Shown here one piece after another: positions 58,169 to 64,000 of a stretch of DNA of 64,000 nt. Each line of letters opens with the position of its first letter. Within the stretch, counting starts at the first letter, position 1. The stretch is from Cohnella hashimotonis (GTDB lineage: Bacteria; Bacillota; Bacilli; Paenibacillales; Paenibacillaceae): the NCBI RefSeq assembly GCF_030014955.1, contig NZ_JAGRPV010000002.1, positions 1 through 64,000 on the forward strand. The letters run 5' to 3'. A program made the position numbers and the translations under genes. The notes under the pieces were generated by a model. The model worked only from the letters and a program-made list of their open reading frames with translations, searched no databases and had not been told where the DNA came from.

Positions 58169-59750
58169 TTCGGCCTCCGGGATATAAAAATTTTCGTTTG
58201 TAGCGGCGGTAGCCGATAAAGAAAAACAGACCGAAAATTGCAAGAGATGTGCCGATGATGACCATCAGGATCTGGTTTTGAATGCTGAATAGTTTGGCAA
58301 AGCTGGTTTTCGCAGAAGCCGTATAGGCATAATCTTCTTCCACCTTCTGCACTCTCATGCTCAAATCGAGTGGCGTGCCGTTAACCAATAGGCTGCCGTT
58401 AGTTGATTGAATCGCCAGCCTGTCCGTGTGTACCGCGTGCGTCCCGCTTTTCAGATCCGCGAAGGGGATCCAGCTGCGGGAGATAGCGCCGACGATGTCC
58501 TCCATCGCTGCCGCGTCCTTCGACAGGTCGAAGGAAAGGGCCAGATTCACCGGCATCGGCATCTTCAGGACGGCTTCCGGATGCTCATAGGACGCGAACT
58601 GCGCGAACGGGATCGCGTACGTTGAGAACGCGAAGGCTTTCGACATGCCGGCAGGCGTGGTCTGCTGCCCCTCTTCGTTCGGCTCAAGGAAGACCGAATC
58701 GAAAAAGGACATGCCCTGCGAAGCATTCGCCTTATCGTACGTCCAGAACAGGCTGGCGCCCATGCCGAGCGGCGCGATGCCGTTCTCCGCGAGCAGCTCG
58801 ATAAAGTTGTTCATTTTTTCGTGGAGGGGATCTCCGACATTCCTCGACGCGTTCGCGGCAGCGGGCGCGTCGATCACGATGCTGCCGTTTCGTGACTGAA
58901 CGTACTGCAGCGCACGAAGGTAGCGCTGCATCGCCGGATAGTCCGTGTTGTAGAATACGGGACGCACGCTGGCTACGAAGGGAACGCCGGATTCATAAAG
59001 CTTGTCGGCGAGCGTCTTCAGCAGTTCCAGGTCGGAAAAGGGGTAGATCTCCTTGACAAACAGGTAAGTACCGTAGGGATCGGCGGCGTGCAGCCAGTCC
59101 TTTAGGACGTAGGCAAGCGCAATTTCCGTCAGGCTACCCCTCGCCAGATAGCTCGCGTAAGCGTACCCGTCCGCGTATGCGGCATACGGCGAGTGATTGC
59201 CGCCGCCGACGGAGGACAGACTGCCGTAGGTTTTGGCTTCGCTTGAGGTCCCAGCGATCCTGTCTAAATCCGGGACGACGGGCAACGTCTGTCCGTAATC
59301 TCCGACTTTGAGAGAGAACGCGTCGGGGGGCGCGACTTCGATCGAGATACCCAGCTTCGCACGCGCGCGGGCCGGGAGGTCGCTGCCGCCGATCTGCAGA
59401 TAGTCTCCGCCGTAGGCCGACAGATCCCTTAAAAATATTTCGTTGGAGATCGCAAGATCTATCACGTTTCGCACGAACGCGACGCGGACGTAATTCTCCA
59501 GCATGCCGCTGGCATAGCTGTCGATGGACATCGCGACGACCGGTACGCCGTAGGCAGCGAACAGCCGCTCGAGCGTCTCGATATTGCCTTCGCGCGCGGT
59601 CGAGACGGCCAGGCTGTCGTAGAGGAGGAGCACGGGGCGTTCATCAGTTTCCATTGCCGCTACAGGCCGGACGCCGAGAGTCCAGCATGACGATGCGAAT
59701 ATCCAGAGAATCAGCGTCGCTGTGAAGGCCAAGACATTTTTTTTGCGCAT
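58155..59750 (-). CDS. DUF2334 polysaccharide-modification protein (YdaL-like)
   Basis: Protein of 531 aa, starting at ATG 59750 after AAGGAGG. It has a signal peptide (VLAFTATLILWIFASSCWT), a domain starting RPVLLLYDSLAVSTA with a later YLFVKEIYPFSDLELLKTLADKLYESGVPFVASVRPVFYN (polysaccharide-deacetylase-like DUF2334 barrel), and a C-terminal membrane helix (ILMVIIGTSLAIFGLFFFIGY). YdaL in B. subtilis occupies the same place in the ydaJKLMN exopolysaccharide operon. It may deacetylate or trim the exported glycan; this is inference. Confidence 0.82.
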   Translation of the reverse strand: MRKKNVLAFTATLILWIFASSCWTLGVRPVAAMETDERPVLLLYDSLAVSTAREGNIETLERLFAAYGVPVVAMSIDSYASGMLENYVRVAFVRNVIDLAISNEIFLRDLSAYGGDYLQIGGSDLPARARAKLGISIEVAPPDAFSLKVGDYGQTLPVVPDLDRIAGTSSEAKTYGSLSSVGGGNHSPYAAYADGYAYASYLARGSLTEIALAYVLKDWLHAADPYGTYLFVKEIYPFSDLELLKTLADKLYESGVPFVASVRPVFYNTDYPAMQRYLRALQYVQSRNGSIVIDAPAAANASRNVGDPLHEKMNNFIELLAENGIAPLGMGASLFWTYDKANASQGMSFFDSVFLEPNEEGQQTTPAGMSKAFAFSTYAIPFAQFASYEHPEAVLKMPMPVNLALSFDLSKDAAAMEDIVGAISRSWIPFADLKSGTHAVHTDRLAIQSTNGSLLVNGTPLDLSMRVQKVEEDYAYTASAKTSFAKLFSIQNQILMVIIGTSLAIFGLFFFIGYRRYKRKFLYPGGRNDSL

Positions 59751-59781
59751 GAATACTCGACCTCCTTGACTGATAGTTGGC

Positions 59782-61317
59782 TTAGGCAGCCGTTGTCGCG
59801 TGCTCGGCTTCGCCGCGAAACGGCACGTTGCGCCAGAGACTTCCGAGAATCGCGTCCGCGATTGTCATAAAAGTCACAAGGTCGAAGACGAAGGTGAACA
59901 TGAATTCATGCTTGGCCAGATCGGCGTCCCCCGCGCCTAGGATCGAGACCGCCATGCCTGCAAGGCCCAGACAGATCATCATCAGCAGCAGAGGAAGCCT
60001 AAGCGACTGTCTTCGATTCTTGAACCGGACGGCAGAGACGAAGGACGGCATATATAAACCGACAATAACGATTGCCCACAAAAAGACGAAGCCGAATGTT
60101 TTTGGGGCTAGCGACTGCTTCAGCGTCGCGTACAGGGTAAAGAAGTGGGTTTGAGCGCCGAAAGCGCGGCCCTCCGACTTTTCGTAATTGCCCATCGCTT
60201 GGGGGCGCGCGTTAAACGCATTTTTGGCGGCGAGGTTCAGCATGCGGACGGCTTGGTCCGGGTGTGCGGCATAATAGGCAAGCACTTTACCGAAGCCGAA
60301 TTTGCCGTAGAACTCCGTCAACATCATGTCAGAGTTGACGTCGATCGTCGTATAGGTTTCGTAATAGATAGTGCCGCTAAGCAGTGCGTATTGTTGGTCA
60401 ATACCCATGCCCTTAAGCGACTGCTCCGGATCGCTTGAATCCGGCAGTACGCCTCTCGTCATGGCATGGTATTTGTTAATGTTGACGAACTCCTGCGGGA
60501 TGAGTACGTAGGAGGCGATGCTGGCCGTAAGCAGCAGGATCAAGCCGGAAGCGGCGCCGATTCGGTAAGTGCGGCGTCTTCTTGCAAACAGTAAGAAAAT
60601 GCCGAAAAGGGCGATCAGAACGCCAAACGGCGCGTTCTGCTGCTTGCTCGTCGTGAGCAGCAGAGCACTGACCACAAAGACGGCGAGCATCGCGTAATCG
60701 TTAAACCTTCTCCGGTAGATCAGGAGGCCTGAGGCGAGCACGTATAGTGCCGTAATCAACATCAACGATTCGCCGTAAAAAGAGTTGAAATAGGCCGTGT
60801 AAGCCGTATCTCCAAAGATGAAAACCGCGATGGCGGCGATGGCATATCCTCTCTTGCGAGGCGCTCCCCAGGTCAGGGCCTCGACAAGTAGATAGACGGC
60901 GGCGGCGTAAAGGAATAAATAAATGGCCGCTTGGATACGAATATCGAACGTCCTGTCATTCATGAACCAGACGTTCAGTTGGAGCGCCAAACGCACGAAC
61001 AGCGATTGTGACGAGGACAACATGGTGCCGCTCTCGTTAAAATATTGAAAAATGCCGAAATTCTTGACGAAGTATCCGAAGTACTGGCTGTCGTAATCCG
61101 GCGCGTTGAAGTAAATGCCGTTGCTGTACAGAATGCGGAAGTAGTCTCCGTTATCGGCCATGCCGATATAAGGCTTGACGAACAAGGCGGCCGCCGTGAT
61201 CGCGAGCACCGCGGCGGCCGCGAGCAAAGAGGGAGAAGCGTAGCGGGCCGCCGCTCTGAAAACGCGTTTCCAATAGGCGGCGATTGCCCGCGTGCCCGGC
61301 ATTTCCGATCGGCGCAT
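59782..61317 (-). CDS. Polytopic membrane protein, WsfD-like glycan biosynthesis
   Basis: Integral membrane protein, 511 aa, with at least ten helices. ATG 61317 follows AAGGAGAGGAG. The region after the first helix reads KPYIGMADNGDYFRILYSNG, and FGDTAYTAYFNSFYGESLMLITALY follows; both recall the WsfD family of membrane hexose transferases and GT-C-like enzymes. B. subtilis ydaJKLMN has no equivalent as far as I know, so this is an added gene in the operon. It may decorate the glycan or supply a lipid-linked sugar. The assignment is tentative. Confidence 0.65.
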   Translation of the reverse strand: MRRSEMPGTRAIAAYWKRVFRAAARYASPSLLAAAAVLAITAAALFVKPYIGMADNGDYFRILYSNGIYFNAPDYDSQYFGYFVKNFGIFQYFNESGTMLSSSQSLFVRLALQLNVWFMNDRTFDIRIQAAIYLFLYAAAVYLLVEALTWGAPRKRGYAIAAIAVFIFGDTAYTAYFNSFYGESLMLITALYVLASGLLIYRRRFNDYAMLAVFVVSALLLTTSKQQNAPFGVLIALFGIFLLFARRRRTYRIGAASGLILLLTASIASYVLIPQEFVNINKYHAMTRGVLPDSSDPEQSLKGMGIDQQYALLSGTIYYETYTTIDVNSDMMLTEFYGKFGFGKVLAYYAAHPDQAVRMLNLAAKNAFNARPQAMGNYEKSEGRAFGAQTHFFTLYATLKQSLAPKTFGFVFLWAIVIVGLYMPSFVSAVRFKNRRQSLRLPLLLMMICLGLAGMAVSILGAGDADLAKHEFMFTFVFDLVTFMTIADAILGSLWRNVPFRGEAEHATTAA

Positions 61318-61349
61318 ATTCTCCTCTCCTTCCCTGGCCAACAGGCTGT

Positions 61350-62474
61350 CTAATACGCGTAAGCCAGCAGAGCCGTCAGATTGTCGAACGAGTAGGCCTG
61401 GCCCGTCGCAGGGTCGCCGAAGCCGCCGTCTAGCGGCCCGCCGGTTCCCGTCGTTCGCAGCTCGTTCATTCGCGCCATCGCCTGTTCATACAGTTCCTTG
61501 TCGCCCGCGGCGGACCCGATCATGGCGGCAAGCGCATAGATCGCGGTCGAGCGGACGTCGTCCTTGGCCTCGCCGGACCGGTTGTATGTACCGAACAGCG
61601 TGCCCGCGCCGACTTGTTTCTTGATGTACGCGACGCTCTCGGGATGCGCGAGCCCGGCCTCGGACAAGTGCAGAATCGTCACCAGGGATTCGACGGTCCG
61701 GATGTCCTGGGGAGACGCGTATTCGCCCGTGCCGTAATCGTAGCGCGTCTCGTAAAAAGGAAAAGCGTCGCCGAGGTAGCCGTCTTCAGCCGTTTGGCGG
61801 GCGTTTTCGAGCAGCAGCTTCTTGTCGCCGTCCGGAATGTCCAGCATCCCGAGCGTCTTCAGATCGATATAACACAAGGTCACAAAATCGTTGGTCGTCT
61901 TGTACGTCTCGTCATAAAAGTCATAGAGCCGTCCGTCCTTGACGTTATAGGCGTAGAAGCGCTGCCCGTAACGGTCCGCTTCGGACTTATAGGCGTCGTC
62001 CTTAAACATGGCGCCCGCCTCGTAGAGCGCGCGAATGATGCGCAGGTCGTCGACAGCGGCATTGACGGGATAGCGCCGGTCCGCCAGCGGGCCATAGCGG
62101 TAACTGAACGACGCGTCCATGTCGAACAGGGCTTTGGCGCGGCTCCACGCCTCTGCAAACGACTGTCGTCGGCCATTCAGCGCGTCGTAGCGCATTAACA
62201 GTCCGGCCGACTCGCTCAAGATTTCGTGGCCGCTCGCCGCTTCGCCGTCCTGCGTGGTCTCGAGCAGATTCGTATAGATGCCGTCGGGACCCGTCAGACG
62301 GCTGTCGATGAACGCTTCGAGTGCGGCGCGTCCCTCGTCGTATGTCGCGGAGGCGCCGTACCTGTGAGGCGGCAACGGGCTCGCAGCTTCGTTGCCCGTC
62401 GGCGTCGCCCCCTTTTCGCATCCGGACAGTATCGCTACGCACAAGCCGAGTATGGCGAGGAGTCGAATAATCAT
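61350..62474 (-). CDS. Glycoside-hydrolase-like lipoprotein (YdaJ-like)
   Basis: Lipoprotein of 374 aa and the first gene of the exopolysaccharide operon. ATG 62474 follows GGAG at 12 bases. The lipobox is CVAILSGC. The mature part is alpha-helical and repeats a GH8-like (alpha/alpha)6 pattern: ALEAFIDSRLTGPDGIYTNLL, ESAGLLMRYDALNGRRQSFAEAW, YRYGPLADRRYPVNAAVDDLRIIRALYEA and DGGFGDPATGQAYSFDNLTALLAYAY. Relatives YdaJ and PssZ cut the exopolysaccharide that the operon makes. It would sit outside the membrane. Confidence 0.82.
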   Translation of the reverse strand: MIIRLLAILGLCVAILSGCEKGATPTGNEAASPLPPHRYGASATYDEGRAALEAFIDSRLTGPDGIYTNLLETTQDGEAASGHEILSESAGLLMRYDALNGRRQSFAEAWSRAKALFDMDASFSYRYGPLADRRYPVNAAVDDLRIIRALYEAGAMFKDDAYKSEADRYGQRFYAYNVKDGRLYDFYDETYKTTNDFVTLCYIDLKTLGMLDIPDGDKKLLLENARQTAEDGYLGDAFPFYETRYDYGTGEYASPQDIRTVESLVTILHLSEAGLAHPESVAYIKKQVGAGTLFGTYNRSGEAKDDVRSTAIYALAAMIGSAAGDKELYEQAMARMNELRTTGTGGPLDGGFGDPATGQAYSFDNLTALLAYAY

Positions 62475-62529
62475 TTTGTCGCAGCGCTCCTGTCCCGACA
62501 CAATCGGTCGCATGGTTTTCTACAATAAT

Positions 62530-62810
62530 TACCACAGGGAACTTGTCTTTACGACGGCATTCGGAATCATCTTTTCATGGTTTGACATATTTTAAGCCGA
62601 AAGGATTAAGGGATGATGAATAATGACGTTTGATAGACGAAAATGTCGAAATTTTAGTTACATAAGATTATATAACCAATATTTGGCTAGAAAAATAATC
62701 CAATATACCTATTTTAGGTCTATAGAAAGTATTTTAGATGATACCTTTGATTTCGTAACGATAAACAATTTGGTAATTCGGGTTTGAAGGCGGAGCGCGA
62801 TAAAGGGAGA
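62530..62810. other. AT-rich non-coding region before exopolysaccharide operon and marR
   Basis: About 280 bases of unusually AT-rich sequence (dense from 62600 to 62770, for example ATAAGATTATATAACCAATA) lie between the divergent lipoprotein and MarR genes. I see no reading frame and no recognisable riboswitch. It probably holds the operon promoter and regulator sites, but I could not settle a -35/-10 pair on the minus strand. Confidence 0.4.
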
Positions 62811-62869
62811 TTGACGTTAAATGGAACGGATGATATAGTTCGATAGTCAAACAATTCAATTATCGAATT
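62811..62869 (+). promoter_or_regulatory. marR promoter and palindromic operators
   Basis: TTGACG (62811-62816) and TATAGT (62834-62839) are exactly 17 bases apart. Downstream lie two nested palindromes: TTCGATA/TATCGAA (62839-62845 and 62861-62867) and AATTC/GAATT (62853-62857 and 62865-62869). They are well placed for MarR autorepression. Confidence 0.65.
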
Positions 62870-62886
62870 ATTAGAGGGTGATACGA

Positions 62887-63369
62887 TTGTTGACCGGACC
62901 GAAGCTTAACGGTCTCATCGAGCGCTACAAGGCTGCGATGTTTACCGTCAATCGGCGCATGACCGCGCTTCTGCGGGACGAGATGCCCGGCGATCTGACG
63001 CTGGATCAGTTCGCGATCATTCAGTACTTAGAGGCGCGCGACGACTGCACGTCGACCGAGCTGGCCGACGTATTCTGCGTGGGCAAGAGCTCGATTACGG
63101 CGATCGTGACGCGACTGGTGGACAAAGGCCTGATCGTGCGAAGCCCGGACGATAAGGACCGGCGGGTTTTGCACTTAAGGTTGACGGAGGCGGGCGGGCG
63201 GTTGGCCGCCGACCTGAACGAGCGGATCGGATCGCTGCTCGGCGCATACGTGTCGGTGTTCGACGAGGCCGAAGCCGATCAATTCATAGAGACCTACGAG
63301 AAGCTGGCGCGCGCCGTCATGGATAGCGGAAGCCAGGCTTCCGAGGAGAGGGGCGGTGGCCATTCATGA
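62887..63369 (+). CDS. MarR-family transcription regulator
   Basis: Regulator of 160 aa. TTG 62887 is preferred because GAGGG then lies eight bases away; GTG 62878 overlaps that site. The winged helix has LTLDQFAIIQYLEARDDCTSTELADVFCVGKSSITAIVTRLVDKGLIVRSPDDKDRRVLHLRLTEAG-type blocks, seen here as SSITAIVTRLVDKGL and DKDRRVLHLRLT. It is coupled (ATGA overlap) to an MMPL exporter. This is a common drug- or lipid-responsive pair. Confidence 0.9.
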   Translation: MLTGPKLNGLIERYKAAMFTVNRRMTALLRDEMPGDLTLDQFAIIQYLEARDDCTSTELADVFCVGKSSITAIVTRLVDKGLIVRSPDDKDRRVLHLRLTEAGGRLAADLNERIGSLLGAYVSVFDEAEADQFIETYEKLARAVMDSGSQASEERGGGHS

Positions 63370-64000
63370 GAAGCATCGTGAAATTCAGATGGGCGGTGCT
63401 CGCGCTTTGGATCGTCGTCGTAGCCGGCCTGGTGCTGACGGCGCCGAATATGGCGGATCTGGTGCGGGAAAAGGGGCAAATCACCGTTCCGGACGGCTAT
63501 ACGTCGACGAATGCGAGCGAGCTGCTGCACGAGCGGGATGCGCAACGTGCGGGCGACGGCGAAGGCGGCAGCGGGAACTCGACCGTGCTCGTCTTTCACG
63601 GCGACGCCGCGCTGACCGATGCGCAGATGTCCGAGATCAAGGCGGGCATCGACAAGCTGGAGTTCGAGAAAGAGAAGCTTGGCATCGTCTCGGTTACGAC
63701 GCACTTTGATACGGCCGAGCTCAAGGACCAGATGGTGTCCAAGGACGGCAAGACCGTGCTCGCCCTGCTCTCTGTCGATACGGGCGGACGCGAACTGTCG
63801 GACGTGCGGAAGGACCTATCGGATGCGCTAGCCGACGTTAAGGTCGACCACTACTATACCGGCAACTGGATCATCCAGGAGGACGTCGTCCAGAGCTCCC
63901 AGGAAGGGCTGCACAAGACGGAGTACATCACGGTCATCTTCATTCTGGCGATTTTGTTCCTCGTGTTCAGGTCCGCGATCGCGCCCTTCATTCCGCTGCT
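63366..64000 (+). CDS. MMPL/RND-family exporter, 5' part only
   Basis: The first 211 codons of an MMPL-type transporter, cut by the window end. It starts at ATG 63366 in the MarR stop. An N-terminal helix (WAVLALWIVVVAGLVLTAP) is followed by an extracytoplasmic porter domain (VPDGYTSTNASELL, TVLALLSVDTGGRELSDVRKDLSDAL, YYTGNWIIQEDV) and the start of the second helix (YITVIFILAILFLVFRSAIAPFIPLL). It resembles YdfJ/YdgH of Bacillus, which export lipids or drugs. Confidence 0.88.
   Translation, partial: MRSIVKFRWAVLALWIVVVAGLVLTAPNMADLVREKGQITVPDGYTSTNASELLHERDAQRAGDGEGGSGNSTVLVFHGDAALTDAQMSEIKAGIDKLEFEKEKLGIVSVTTHFDTAELKDQMVSKDGKTVLALLSVDTGGRELSDVRKDLSDALADVKVDHYYTGNWIIQEDVVQSSQEGLHKTEYITVIFILAILFLVFRSAIAPFIPL

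Noticed and set aside
62600..62800. c-di-GMP riboswitch in the exopolysaccharide leader
   Set aside because: I could not find the conserved riboswitch core in either strand. The region is simply AT-rich as far as I can read it.

Overview
The window is GC-rich DNA of a Gram-positive bacterium of the Paenibacillaceae type (Paenibacillus or Cohnella-like; this is inferred from gene families, not from a marker gene). Supporting signs are strong AAGGAGG ribosome binding sites, lipobox lipoproteins, YesM/YesN two-component pairs beside sugar ABC transporters, 7TMR-DISM hybrid kinases paired with BTAD regulators, DUF3900 and DUF3889 proteins, and a B. subtilis yda-like exopolysaccharide operon. No rRNA, tRNA, CRISPR array or prophage was seen. 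The one clear mobile element is a group II intron.

Layout. 0.26-8.2 kb: a carbohydrate ABC importer operon (binding protein, two permeases, YesM kinase, YesN regulator, and a second, paralogous binding protein). 8.5-18.2 kb: single genes, namely a DUF3889 secreted protein, a Uma2 nuclease-fold protein with a KENTKA repeat tail and an attenuator-like leader, a GyrI-like protein, a DUF3900 protein, an array of seven 51-bp hairpin repeats, a cNMP-binding/SLC13 fusion transporter and a membrane-anchored alpha/beta hydrolase. 18.2-21.1 kb: a nitroreductase whose terminator is immediately followed by a class C-like group II intron. 21.3-25.6 kb: a giant hybrid kinase with a degenerate first kinase core, and its BTAD response regulator. 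25.9-32.1 kb: a DJ-1/GNAT fusion, a molybdate uptake locus (HTH-PBP regulator, ModA, ModB, no ModC) and a YhgE/Pip membrane protein.

32.3-49.2 kb is the most remarkable part: a GntR regulator, two FrlD-like PfkB kinases, an amidohydrolase, a YjbQ protein, five FrlC-like sugar epimerases, a polar amino-acid ABC importer, an MFS carrier, malic enzyme, aspartase and a FrlB/FraB-like SIS deglycase. All genes lie on the same strand. Three promoters carry a 14-bp ATATRACAACATAT-type site at about +1, and the regulator's own promoter carries one too. I read this as a large Amadori-compound (fructosamine) catabolic locus. Kinase and deglycase would release glucose 6-phosphate and an amino acid, the epimerases would feed in sugar epimers, and aspartase plus malic enzyme would carry aspartate to fumarate and malate to pyruvate. 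That points to fructosyl-aspartate or fructosyl-asparagine as a substrate. This is inference from family membership and synteny.

49.3-53.9 kb: a TetM-like ribosomal-protection GTPase, a small coiled-coil protein, a second nitroreductase and an alpha/beta hydrolase. 53.9-62.5 kb (minus strand): a yda/pss-like exopolysaccharide operon (lipoprotein glycosidase, WsfD-like membrane protein, DUF2334 protein, processive GT2, BcsB-like protein, and a degenerate GGDEF protein that keeps an RxxD site). 62.9-64.0 kb: a MarR regulator translationally coupled to an MMPL/RND exporter that is cut by the window end.
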